From: Sphingorhabdus sp. EL138
Lineage (GTDB): Bacteria > Pseudomonadota > Alphaproteobacteria > Sphingomonadales > Sphingomonadaceae
NCBI RefSeq assembly: GCF_900258045.1
Contig: NZ_OGVD01000003.1
Span: 124,001-188,000, forward strand
Direction: 5' to 3'
Length of the DNA: 64,000 nt
This document shows, one piece after another, positions 27,781 through 36,128 of this stretch. The notes under the pieces are model-generated. The model did no database searches. It saw only the letters and a program-made list of their open reading frames with translations, and was not told the origin of the DNA. How positions within the stretch are numbered: the stretch's first letter is position 1; each line of letters opens with the position of its first letter. The translations under genes were made by a program, and so were the position numbers.

Positions 27781-29121
27781 TCATTCCGCAGCATCGGCTT
27801 GGCGCAATTCTAGGCCAGCTGCCCAGCGGCGTTGAAACCCGCGCCAATATCCTTCTTCTTCCGGCCCGGCGAGCTTGCCGTTAAGCTGCTCACCAAAGTC
27901 GACAGGCCAGTCTGCCTGGTTTGAATCAACTGTGGGAACGTTCAGATAACTGGCTTTGTCTTCATCGCCCTTCAGCTTCCAGTCCAGAAATGCAGTCACG
28001 AAATGTTGGTTGATGACGTTCAGACGGTCACTCCGCCACACTGGCTCTTTCAAGAATTCCAGCGCACTGAAAATCATGTCGTCACTGACTTCGAATTCAT
28101 TGCCGACAATATTATGGCGCGCTTCCCGGTAGGCCAGCAGATAGCGGTCGCTGTTTTTCATATTGTCAAAAAGCCAAGTCACGCCTTCGTCATAGTTTAC
28201 GATATCGTCCTGATTGCCTGAAATGATCAATGCAGGAACATTGATATTGCTCATCGTTTCCGCGCTCCAGGCCCGATTGTCCGGCTGACCGCCCCAAGGA
28301 GCAAAAGCAACCAGGGCTTGAATGGGGAGCGGCGCAGTATTAGCACGTTTCAGACTATCCCGCGCTGTCTCAGGGATGTTGGACATCAGGTCGCTGTCAA
28401 AAACATAAGGCGCGCCAGCGGAGGCGATCGCCCCATATCCTCCCATTGAATATCCGATCAGGCCCAGTTTTTCAGAGTCTATCAAAGAGGCATATCCCTC
28501 AGCGGCTCCGTTCGCTTCTTTTACAATCAGGTCCATAATCTGTCGTTGGTCCAGTGTGCGGTCGACCAGCACATTGCCAAATGACAGAATGGCAGAAGTG
28601 ATATCGTCTGCCATCGCATCACCATGATCGATTGATGCAACCACATAACCTTGTGATGCTATATGTTCTCCCAAATTACTGAATTGGGTGCTCCAGCCGC
28701 CATAGCCATGCGACATCAGCACGAACGGAAATTTCTCACCTGTGAGGGGCGCTGCACCAGAAACAGCAATGCCGTTGCTGACAATTTCAAACGGTTCTTT
28801 GCCGGCAAGCTTCATCTGATGCACATATTGGGCTGACTGAGCTTCGGTTTTTTCCCGGGCGGGATACCAGATCCGGACGGCAAGTTTGCGCTCCGTTGAT
28901 TCCAGATTCCCGGTCAATGCCCCCCAACCGGTTATCTTTGTCCGGTCAGCAAGCACATATTCCTTTTCTACGGTACCAATAGGGTAATCACCGGTGCGGC
29001 CAAGTTCGGGAGCCTCGCCAAGCTGTCCCGGGTGGACAGTTGGGGAGATAACGTAAGCGGTTGCCCCCACCCCAATGGCCAAAAGGGCCACAAAACCGAC
29101 GAAAATATGCCGCTTCTTCAT
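27781..29121 (-). CDS. Exported/anchored alpha/beta hydrolase, PAF-acetylhydrolase/dienelactone-hydrolase-like
   Basis: 446 residues with an N-terminal membrane or signal segment ('FVGFVALLAIGVGATAYVI'). Catalytic features are 'FVLMSHGYGGWSTQF' (oxyanion), the elbow 'LIGYSMGGYGA' (Ser nucleophile), the acid loop 'ISGNQDDIVNYDEG' and histidine in 'YREARHNIVGNE'. The layout fits platelet-activating-factor acetylhydrolase-like esterases that act outside the cytoplasm. First gene of the module 2 minus-strand operon. The shared 23-bp operator element lies in its promoter region, which it shares with the Coq4-like gene. Confidence 0.85.
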   Translation of the reverse strand: MKKRHIFVGFVALLAIGVGATAYVISPTVHPGQLGEAPELGRTGDYPIGTVEKEYVLADRTKITGWGALTGNLESTERKLAVRIWYPAREKTEAQSAQYVHQMKLAGKEPFEIVSNGIAVSGAAPLTGEKFPFVLMSHGYGGWSTQFSNLGEHIASQGYVVASIDHGDAMADDITSAILSFGNVLVDRTLDQRQIMDLIVKEANGAAEGYASLIDSEKLGLIGYSMGGYGAIASAGAPYVFDSDLMSNIPETARDSLKRANTAPLPIQALVAFAPWGGQPDNRAWSAETMSNINVPALIISGNQDDIVNYDEGVTWLFDNMKNSDRYLLAYREARHNIVGNEFEVSDDMIFSALEFLKEPVWRSDRLNVINQHFVTAFLDWKLKGDEDKASYLNVPTVDSNQADWPVDFGEQLNGKLAGPEEEGYWRGFQRRWAAGLELRQADAAE

Positions 29122-29205
29122 ATGTTATTTCCTTTGTTCGTAGTCCGTATCATGGGACCTTATTTCGGTTCCGGCAGGCTGTCTATTGACACAACTGGAA
29201 TACCA

Positions 29206-29228
29206 TTATTATATAAACCGTAAATTAA
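29206..29228 (+). promoter_or_regulatory. Module 2 operator-like element, site 1
   Basis: TTATTATATAAACCGTAAA followed by TTAA. The first 19 bases are identical to site 4 near 37701. It sits between the divergent hydrolase operon and the Coq4-like gene, 28 bases before the latter's start. An imperfect dyad TTA..T/A..TAA marks the ends. Confidence 0.6.
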
Positions 29229-29255
29229 AATCAAGCAATCGCAGATTGGAAAGGA

Positions 29256-29993
29256 ATGAAAAAGGTGAAATTGGATCGCGAATTTGCGGAAAAATTCCTG
29301 ACCTCCGTGGACGATTACGATGCCTATGGCGTGCACCTGCTCTTTAATGATTGGTGGGAGAAAGCCCCCCAGGATGCTATAGAAAAATATGTCGCGGCCA
29401 TAGAAGAACATCCTGATCAAGGGCCGCTTGCAAAGCAACGCTGGCTGGCACCCCCGGTTGACATGGAAAGACTGGCAAGCTGCGGTCCCGCCACTCTCGG
29501 TGAAGCCTATTACAAGTTCATAGTCGACAATGAACTGGAAGAACAATTAGCCGCTGGCTATCGCGAGTTGCATGAAGAGATAAAGAGCGATGGCAGGTTG
29601 CAGCGAATGCCTGATGTGATCCAGTACAAAGTGCTGCGGGGATATCAGACACATGACATGCACCATGTGTTGACTGGCTATGACCCTGATCCGGTTGGAG
29701 AAATCGCGCTTCAGGCTTTCGGATTGGCGCAAATGAGTTACCCGTATGCGGGTATGTGGATCGCTGTGGTCACGGCTCATATGACCTATTTGGAACCCGA
29801 CCTTATGAAGCCGGCAATGGATGCGATTTCCGATGGTTGGACTTTTGGCCGGGAGGCCAAAAACCTCCAGTTTGTGCATTTTGAGCATCAGTTTGATCGT
29901 CCACTAAAAGAAATCCAGATCGAATATGGCCTCTACCCACGCTGTTTGCGTTTGGGCAACAGCAACACTGACGCAGGCCTTGTTGCTGCATAA
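29256..29993 (+). CDS. Coq4-like protein
   Basis: 245 residues. The Coq4 zinc motif HDxxH-x11-E is exact: 'HDMHHVLTGYDPDPVGE' at about residues 134-150. 'AKQRWLAPPVDMERLASCGPATLG' and 'IQIEYGLYPR' also fit this family, and no signal peptide is seen. COQ4 acts in ubiquinone biosynthesis, where recent work links it to removal of the ring C1 carboxyl. Here the gene lies in a catabolic cluster under the shared operator rather than beside ubi genes, so it may act on a degradation intermediate; that is inference. A TetR gene follows after 121 bp. Confidence 0.82.
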   Translation: MKKVKLDREFAEKFLTSVDDYDAYGVHLLFNDWWEKAPQDAIEKYVAAIEEHPDQGPLAKQRWLAPPVDMERLASCGPATLGEAYYKFIVDNELEEQLAAGYRELHEEIKSDGRLQRMPDVIQYKVLRGYQTHDMHHVLTGYDPDPVGEIALQAFGLAQMSYPYAGMWIAVVTAHMTYLEPDLMKPAMDAISDGWTFGREAKNLQFVHFEHQFDRPLKEIQIEYGLYPRCLRLGNSNTDAGLVAA

Positions 29994-30114
29994 TCTCGAA
30001 GCTGACGCCTCAGCAAAATTGCGGGGCAAAACTGTTGAAAATAATTGTACCGCCGATGCGCTTATTGTAATAATACGACCACAATTATAATTGAATGACA
30101 GGTTGGAGTTTCAA

Positions 30115-30765
30115 TTGTCAGTCGCCGCAAAAAACAAAAAACAGAAAAACCGCAGACTCAGTCCGGAAGTTCGCAAAAATATTATTTTGGACAAGACCGC
30201 CGAGTTGATCGCCAAGGAAGGCGTATCGGCCGTGTCCATGGAGCGCGTTTCAAGAGAGGTCGGTGTCAGCAAGCCTTTAATCTATGTCTATTTCCCTAAC
30301 CAGACAAAACTGCTCGGGGCATTGCTGATCCGCGAACAGAACAAGCTCATCGATCTGCAAGCGCAGGCAGTGGCCGAGGCTTCGGACTTTGAGGATTATA
30401 TCCGCCGGACCACCCACACATATCTGAGGCATGTTGATGAGACGGGTGACCATATACAGCGACTGATGCGCGAACCATCGGTCGCCGAGGTGTTTGAAGA
30501 GTTTGATCGCAAGGATAGACAGCGAGTGGTCGAAACGCTTTCAAAGAAAGTGTCAAAAACTTTCGACATTCCTCCGAAAACAGCGGCGCTAGCTACGGAA
30601 ATTGCAATGGGCATGACAGGGGCAGCTGGCGACATGATCGCGCGGGGTGTCGCCAGTCGAAAGCGCATTGAGGAAATAACGCTCAATCTCGCAATGGGCA
30701 GCATAGGAGCCATGAAAGACAACTACAGTCGGAAAGCCAGAAAGAAATCTGACAGATCTGCCTGA
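30115..30765 (+). CDS. TetR/AcrR family regulator (module 2 master candidate)
   Basis: 216 residues. The helix-turn-helix is 'SMERVSREVGVSKPLIYVYFPN' and the N-terminal 'NRRLSPEVRKNIILDKTAEL' aligns with the TetR proteins of modules 1 and 3. The chosen TTG has GGAG seven bases upstream; a TTG 24 bases earlier is in frame but lacks a ribosome site. It sits at the centre of the five shared 23-bp elements and is the natural candidate to bind them. It is convergent with the SDR gene (18-bp gap). Confidence 0.88.
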   Translation: MSVAAKNKKQKNRRLSPEVRKNIILDKTAELIAKEGVSAVSMERVSREVGVSKPLIYVYFPNQTKLLGALLIREQNKLIDLQAQAVAEASDFEDYIRRTTHTYLRHVDETGDHIQRLMREPSVAEVFEEFDRKDRQRVVETLSKKVSKTFDIPPKTAALATEIAMGMTGAAGDMIARGVASRKRIEEITLNLAMGSIGAMKDNYSRKARKKSDRSA

Positions 30766-30783
30766 TGAACATGTTTCGACCGG

Positions 30784-31554
30784 TTACTGTGCCTTCAATC
30801 CGCCATCTACCGGTATGACCGCACCGTTCACAAACGAAGAATTGTCGCTGGCCAGAAAGGCGATCACGTCGGCGATTTCCGAAGGATCTGCATAACGCCC
30901 CAACGGTATCATATCAGTAAAATGCCCACGTATTTCCCTGATCTCTGCTTGGGTTTTTTCTATTTCGAGGCTCTGCATCATTTGCGTTTCGGTCATCGCG
31001 GGGCAGATTGCATTGACGCGAATATTCCGCGAAGCAAGCTCTGAAGCGCCAACCTTCGTCATACCAATAACGGCATGTTTGCTTGCGTTATATGCGAACA
31101 GCTTTTGTCCGCCGCCTATCCCTGAAACGGATGATATATTCACAATTGAACCTCCATCGTTCATCATGTTCACCCCATATTTCATTCCTAGAAACACACC
31201 GCGACAGTTCACGCGCATGACATTGTCGAAGTCATCATCGGGATAATCCGTAAGCAGGCTTCTTGGTCCGGATATTCCTGCATTGTTGATGACGATATCG
31301 AGCGATCCCGACATCTCTCCAATCAATCTCCTGACCTTGTCCCATGTGTCTTTATTGGCAACATCTCCGGTGACGGGAACTGCAATTGTTCCGTTGCCTT
31401 CAATCTTCGACGCAGCATCTCGAAGCAAAGAAGAATCGATATCCAATAAAAAAATATTCGCACCTTCAGCCGCGAACTTCTTGACTGTCGCCAGACCAAT
31501 ACCTTGTGCTGCGCCGGTTACGAGAACTGTTTTGTCTCTAAATTGCGTTGCCAT
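30784..31554 (-). CDS. SDR family oxidoreductase (module 2)
   Basis: 256-residue classical SDR: TGAAQGIG cofactor motif at about residues 14-21, 'LDIVINNAG', catalytic serine in 'VNISSVSG' and 'YNASK'. It ends 'GAVIPVDGGLKAQ'. The aspartate after beta-strand 2 ('FLLDID') suggests NAD preference. It is less similar to the module 1 and 3 SDRs than those are to each other. Its promoter carries operator-like site 2. Confidence 0.92.
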   Translation of the reverse strand: MATQFRDKTVLVTGAAQGIGLATVKKFAAEGANIFLLDIDSSLLRDAASKIEGNGTIAVPVTGDVANKDTWDKVRRLIGEMSGSLDIVINNAGISGPRSLLTDYPDDDFDNVMRVNCRGVFLGMKYGVNMMNDGGSIVNISSVSGIGGGQKLFAYNASKHAVIGMTKVGASELASRNIRVNAICPAMTETQMMQSLEIEKTQAEIREIRGHFTDMIPLGRYADPSEIADVIAFLASDNSSFVNGAVIPVDGGLKAQ

Positions 31555-31598
31555 AGCTCAATGCGCTTTCCCTTCAGATCCTTTGTCGCTGTCGCATA

Positions 31599-31621
31599 TT
31601 ATTATAGCACCCGTCAATTAA
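31599..31621 (+). promoter_or_regulatory. Module 2 operator-like element, site 2
   Basis: TTATTATAGCACCCGTCAA followed by TTAA: 19 of 23 positions match site 5. It lies 45 bases upstream of the SDR start. Confidence 0.5.
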
Positions 31622-31674
31622 GACTCGGTTGTCCGGAGCTTACATATGACGAATATGTCACATATCCGCCATTT

Positions 31675-31697
31675 TTAACTGACGGTCTATATAATTA
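31675..31697 (-). promoter_or_regulatory. Module 2 operator-like element, site 3 (reverse orientation)
   Basis: On the minus strand TAATTATATAGACCGTCAG followed by TTAA: 20 of 23 positions match site 5. It lies about 100 bases before the TonB receptor, just upstream of a TTGACT and a TATAAT-like sequence. Confidence 0.5.
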
Positions 31698-31794
31698 AAT
31701 TGACTAGTGAGAATTCGTATAATAGAAATCTAAGTCCATCAAAGCCGTCAGCAGACCAAGATCGCTGTCGATAAAAGTTGCAGGGGAGGAAAAT

Positions 31795-34089
31795 ATGAAA
31801 CTTACCAGGAAGAAAATATTGGCGGCGGTGCTAGCCACCACCTCATTGCCCGTGACGCCGCTAATGGCTCAAATCGGCGGGGATGGGCAGGCTGGAGCAG
31901 ATCAGTCCGCCGATTCAAGTGTCATTGTTGTTACTGCACGGAAGACGGCAGAATCCCTCTTCGAAACGCCAGTCGCAGTATCCGTGATCTCAGAAGAATT
32001 TTTGGAGCGGACCGGCTTTGTAGAAGTTGGCGATATCGTTCGGTTTGTCCCCGGGTTTGACTTGACCCCGCTCAACACGACGCGGGCAACCGGCTCCAAG
32101 ATTCGCGGTATTTCAACATTCAGTTTCAGTGACGGATTTGAATCCAGTGTAGCAACCGTGATCGATGGCGTTGTCCTTGGCCGCGAAGCGCAAGGCTTTT
32201 TTGATTTTGTTGATGTCGAGTCGATCGAAGTCATCAAGGGGCCGCAGGGCACGCTGTTCGGCAAGAACGCATCTGCTGGCGTGATCAACATCAGGACCAA
32301 AGCACCGGAATTTGAATTTGGCGGCAAAGCCGACATTTCCTATGGGACCTTCGACGAAATCAAAATCCGCGGTACGGTCACCGGCCCGCTGGTCGAGGAC
32401 AAACTCGCTGCCCGCATCAGCGGAACTTACAATACAAGGGATGGTGTTTACGACAACCCCATTCCGGGAGAAGCTGATCTGAACGACAAGGAACAATTGT
32501 CCTTGCGCGCAAAACTGCTTTTCAAGCCCAATGAAGATTTGAACATCACGCTGGCAGGAGACTATGTCACAGAAGAGAACAACTGCTGCCTTCCGACCTA
32601 TCGGGTCGCGGGTGATCCTTCACCGGCCATCCTCTTTGCGCTGAACCCCGGTGCGGTCCAGTTACAGGATGCGCTTGCAGAATTTGGCGTCGTTCCGGGA
32701 CCCGAAAATCGATCGGTGCCCGTTTTCGACGAGAATATCCTTCAGGAATCGGAAGCCTATGGTCTCGCACTTACGGTCGAACAGGAGTTGGGCGATCTAA
32801 CTCTGACGTCCATCTCGTCATGGCGGCACTGGGAGATTGATGAGTTTAATGAAGCGGATGGCGTTTCCAATTCTAATGTTAATAATCGCAATGGCACCGT
32901 TTCTTCTACCGACCAGTACAGCCAGGAACTGCGGCTGGACGGAAAAGTCACCGACAATGTTTCGATTGTTGCAGGCCTGTTCTATTTCCATCAAGATCTG
33001 GACGCACAGGGTCAGGTTGACATTGAGCTTGCGCTTCCCTTTCCGCCATTTTTCAACGTGCGCACAAATGCCGATCGTACGGTTGAAACCGACAGTTTTG
33101 CAATTTTCGGCGAAACGACGGTGGATGTTACAGATAAATTATCCCTGGTGCTGGGCGGTCGCTATACGAACGAGAAGCTCGATGCTACCTATACACGTGT
33201 AGCGAGTCCGATCCTTCAGGGCGCACCTTTTGGCGCCTTTTTCGGTGCGGACGTGACCGGCAGCCAAAGAGTGACGGACGAAAATCTTTCCGGTCGGGTT
33301 ATTGCTCGCTATATCTGGTCCGATCAGGTGATGACCTATTTGTCTTGGTCGCGCGGATATAAAGGTCCTGGTATTGACGTTGCAGAAAGCGTCAATGTGG
33401 CCGCCATAACCACTCCAGGCGGCCTGCCGGTATTGCCCCCGGAAATTCCCACACTTTGGGAAGCCGGCATCCGGGCTAACCTGTTTGATGATGCGCTTGC
33501 TGTGAATGTTGCGCTCTATCATCAGGATGTTCGGGATGTCCAGGGGATTGCAACCGATGCCAACGGAGTCACCCTCAACCTCTCGATCGACAAGATCAGA
33601 GCCAAGGGCATTGAAGCGGATTTTTTTCTGAAACCCGCGGCATTGCCGGGCTTCACACTTTCTGGGAGCTTCACTTATAATGACATCGAGATTAACGAGT
33701 TTGCCGCTCGGCCTGATCTGGTCGGGATCCGTTATCGGGACAACCCCCGGTTCTTCTATTCAGTCGTAGGAGACTATCGGACGAGTCTCGGCAATTCCGA
33801 CTTGGAAGGGTTCCTGCGTGGTGAATGGACCTGGCAATCTTCAAAAAACACAAGCCTGGCCCGGGATCCGACGACCTTTGTTGACTCATATGGATTGTTA
33901 AATCTTCGTGTCGGCTTGGATGGTCCGGACAGTCGCTATGGTATCACTTTCTCGGTCGAGAATGTTTTCGACAAAGATTATGAGCATTTCATTTTTGGTT
34001 CTACATTCAACGCTCTGGACGGCACAACGCGATCGCAGTTCCTGGGCGAAGAACGCACCTGGAATGTGACTCTGAGAACCAAATTCTGA
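31795..34089 (+). CDS. TonB-dependent outer-membrane receptor (module 2)
   Basis: 764 residues. It has a signal peptide ('ILAAVLATTSLPVTPLMAQ'), a TonB box 'SVIVVTARK', a plug with 'IEVIKGPQGTLFGKNASAGVINI', and a beta-barrel ending 'WNVTLRTKF'. The ribosome site is AGGGGAGG. It is the smallest of the three receptors and is divergent from the SDR gene with two operator-like elements between. Followed by a strong hairpin. TonB/ExbBD are not encoded in the window. Confidence 0.92.
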   Translation: MKLTRKKILAAVLATTSLPVTPLMAQIGGDGQAGADQSADSSVIVVTARKTAESLFETPVAVSVISEEFLERTGFVEVGDIVRFVPGFDLTPLNTTRATGSKIRGISTFSFSDGFESSVATVIDGVVLGREAQGFFDFVDVESIEVIKGPQGTLFGKNASAGVINIRTKAPEFEFGGKADISYGTFDEIKIRGTVTGPLVEDKLAARISGTYNTRDGVYDNPIPGEADLNDKEQLSLRAKLLFKPNEDLNITLAGDYVTEENNCCLPTYRVAGDPSPAILFALNPGAVQLQDALAEFGVVPGPENRSVPVFDENILQESEAYGLALTVEQELGDLTLTSISSWRHWEIDEFNEADGVSNSNVNNRNGTVSSTDQYSQELRLDGKVTDNVSIVAGLFYFHQDLDAQGQVDIELALPFPPFFNVRTNADRTVETDSFAIFGETTVDVTDKLSLVLGGRYTNEKLDATYTRVASPILQGAPFGAFFGADVTGSQRVTDENLSGRVIARYIWSDQVMTYLSWSRGYKGPGIDVAESVNVAAITTPGGLPVLPPEIPTLWEAGIRANLFDDALAVNVALYHQDVRDVQGIATDANGVTLNLSIDKIRAKGIEADFFLKPAALPGFTLSGSFTYNDIEINEFAARPDLVGIRYRDNPRFFYSVVGDYRTSLGNSDLEGFLRGEWTWQSSKNTSLARDPTTFVDSYGLLNLRVGLDGPDSRYGITFSVENVFDKDYEHFIFGSTFNALDGTTRSQFLGEERTWNVTLRTKF

Positions 34090-34105
34090 TCGCTGGGAGG
34101 CGTAT

Positions 34106-34165
34106 GTGACGCTGCAAACCGGTATATACTCTCCCAGGATAGCCGGTTGCAGCGTCACGATTTTT
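34106..34165 (+). terminator. Rho-independent terminator after module 2 TonB receptor
   Basis: The arms GTGACGCTGCAAACCGG and CCGGTTGCAGCGTCAC pair over 16 bases with one bulged A, with a 20-base loop, and TTTTT follows two bases after the stem. Transcription of the next gene (VOC) starts right after it or depends on read-through. Confidence 0.85.
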
Positions 34166-34179
34166 GAAAGCGATCCAAT

Positions 34180-35124
34180 ATGATTGCTGGGCTGCATCAT
34201 ATTGGATTGGGCGTAGCAGATTTGGACAACGCCACCGCTTTCTTTGAAAATGTTGCCAGCTTTTCAGTTGTGTCACGGTATACGCTGGATGCGGATAATC
34301 CCTTGCAAGATGTCCTGAACAAGGGAGGCATACCCATAGAAGTCGCGCTAATCGCGGGCCCCAATGGATATATCCAGTGCACAGCAACAGGTTCGGTAAC
34401 TGATCGCAAGGGAGATACCGTTCCGCCCATCAACACATCCGGTATTCGACATTTCTGCCTCCAGAATCGGGATTGTGATATGTTGGCTGATGGCGTCAGG
34501 GACGCCAGTGGCAGCCTGATTGCCGACCCGCTGGATCTGGGCACCGGCAATCAATATGCCTATGCGCGAGATAGCGAAGGCAATATAATCGAAATCGAAG
34601 GTCTTCCCTTTGCGCCCGTAGAGCAATCCACCTGGATCGGTCATATTGCTTTTGTAACGCCGAAGCTTGATCGATTGATAAACTTCTACCGCAAGATTTT
34701 GGGAACGGACCTGCAGGGTCGCTCGATGGTGGGACCGGGTCCACAGTCAGATAAGATGGGCGGTTTAAGGGACACGCAGCTTGAAGGCGCGTGGTTGCCA
34801 ACTGACAATATGTTGCTCGAGTTTTGGCAGTTTCATTCGCCGCTATCGCCATCCAAGCATAGGTGCACGACCATGCTCGACCTGGGTTACACACATATCT
34901 GTCTTGAGACCGATGATCTGGACCATGACTTCGAGCAAATGATTGAGGCCGGTGCCACGGCGATAAGCGAACCTGTCGAGACCTGCAATGCTCGCGTCCA
35001 GTTTGCGCGTGATCCTGACGGGAACATCATTCAGTTATTGGAACCTCAGGAAAGTTTTTCCCAGACAATCAAATATTTAGATGATATCGGGATATGCAGT
35101 CGCACGGATGCATTGAGACAATAA
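34180..35124 (+). CDS. VOC family protein, cytoplasmic (module 2)
   Basis: 314 residues with no signal peptide. Two VOC modules: 'GLHHIGLGVADLDNATAFF' to 'YARDSEGNIIEIEG', and 'IGHIAFVTPKLDRLINFYRKIL' to 'FARDPDGNIIQLLEP'. The histidines near each module start and the glutamates near each end are candidate metal ligands, as in extradiol dioxygenases and glyoxalases. It differs from the module 1 and 3 VOC proteins by being cytoplasmic. The ribosome site is weak. Convergent with the MDR gene (2-bp gap). Confidence 0.85.
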   Translation: MIAGLHHIGLGVADLDNATAFFENVASFSVVSRYTLDADNPLQDVLNKGGIPIEVALIAGPNGYIQCTATGSVTDRKGDTVPPINTSGIRHFCLQNRDCDMLADGVRDASGSLIADPLDLGTGNQYAYARDSEGNIIEIEGLPFAPVEQSTWIGHIAFVTPKLDRLINFYRKILGTDLQGRSMVGPGPQSDKMGGLRDTQLEGAWLPTDNMLLEFWQFHSPLSPSKHRCTTMLDLGYTHICLETDDLDHDFEQMIEAGATAISEPVETCNARVQFARDPDGNIIQLLEPQESFSQTIKYLDDIGICSRTDALRQ

Positions 35125-35126
35125 TA

Positions 35127-36128
35127 TCAGATTTTCAGCAATAATTTGCCGTTATTCTTTCCGGCAAACAACATCTTCAAGATTGCCGGGAAGTTTTCTA
35201 TCCCCTGTTCGGTCTGATCGCGGAATTGCAATTTACCTTCCTGGTTCCATTTTATTAAATCTGCCCGTGCTGTTTCATAATGCTCGGCAAAATGAAAGTT
35301 CACATATCCTTGCATACGAGCGGCCTTGCCGATCAGGTTAAGATAATTGCGCGGCCCGTTCACGCTATCCAGATTGTCATATTCGCCTATGGCCCCGCAA
35401 ATGACGATGCGCGCACCCAGCGCAATATTATCCAGGGCGGCCTCCAGCGTCTCGCCTCCGACATTATCGAAATAGACATCAATCCCGTCCGGGCATAAGT
35501 TTTTCATTCTCTCAGCAAGGGGTTCCGATTTATAGTCGATACAGGCATCCGCACCATATTCTTCGATAACGCGGCTGCATTTTTCTGCTCCGCCAGCGAT
35601 GCCGATAACCTTACATCCTTTCAGTCTCGCTATCTGGACGACGATATGACCGACGGCGCCGGCCGCGGCCGAAACGACGACCGTTTCTCCGTTCTTAAGC
35701 GCACCAACATCCAGCAATCCAAAATAGGCCGCAAGACCCGTTCCACCCAGCCCTCCAAGATAGTGGCGGATATCGATATTGGTGGACTCGAGCTTGATCA
35801 CGTCCAAAGTTGAACCTGAATAAACGGACTGGATGCCAAACCGTCCCATCACCTTGTCACCGACTTGAAAGTCAGCTGATTTTGTTTCGACAATTTCCCC
35901 GATGCCACCAGATCGCATCAACTCACCGATCGCCATTGGCGGCACATAGCTTGTGATTTCCGACAGCCATGTGCGCATCGCCGGATCGACCGAGCAATAT
36001 TCCAGCGCCACGCGGATATCTCCTTCGCTTAAGGAAGGAACTGGCTCGCTTGCTATAACGAAGGTGCGGTCATTAATTTCGCCCTCGGGACGCACCGCCA
36101 ATCTTACAGTGGTATTCTCCACGGTCAC
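35127..36128 (-). CDS. MDR-family NADP-dependent oxidoreductase, zinc-free
   Basis: 333 residues with the leukotriene B4 12-hydroxydehydrogenase/YncB-type layout. The Rossmann motif reads 'VSAAAGAVGHIVVQIARLKG' (AxxGxxG), then 'YKSEPLAERMKNLCPDGIDVYFDNVGGE'. Zinc ligands are absent. These enzymes reduce the C=C bond of enones. The GTG start overlaps the MFS stop by four bases (GTGA), so it is translated together with the transporter. Promoter site 4 controls the pair, by inference. Confidence 0.9.
   Translation of the reverse strand: MTVENTTVRLAVRPEGEINDRTFVIASEPVPSLSEGDIRVALEYCSVDPAMRTWLSEITSYVPPMAIGELMRSGGIGEIVETKSADFQVGDKVMGRFGIQSVYSGSTLDVIKLESTNIDIRHYLGGLGGTGLAAYFGLLDVGALKNGETVVVSAAAGAVGHIVVQIARLKGCKVIGIAGGAEKCSRVIEEYGADACIDYKSEPLAERMKNLCPDGIDVYFDNVGGETLEAALDNIALGARIVICGAIGEYDNLDSVNGPRNYLNLIGKAARMQGYVNFHFAEHYETARADLIKWNQEGKLQFRDQTEQGIENFPAILKMLFAGKNNGKLLLKI

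Noticed and set aside
30066-30094. Sixth copy of the module 2 operator before the TetR gene
   Set aside because: TAATAATACGACCACAATTA resembles the element only after a one-base shift, with too many mismatches; autoregulation remains possible but is not supported by this match.
31681-31697. GACGGTCTATATAAT read as a complete promoter (TTGACG-like -35 and TATAAT -10)
   Set aside because: The two boxes would be only a few bases apart, far below the 16-18 bases needed; the region is better explained as an operator copy.
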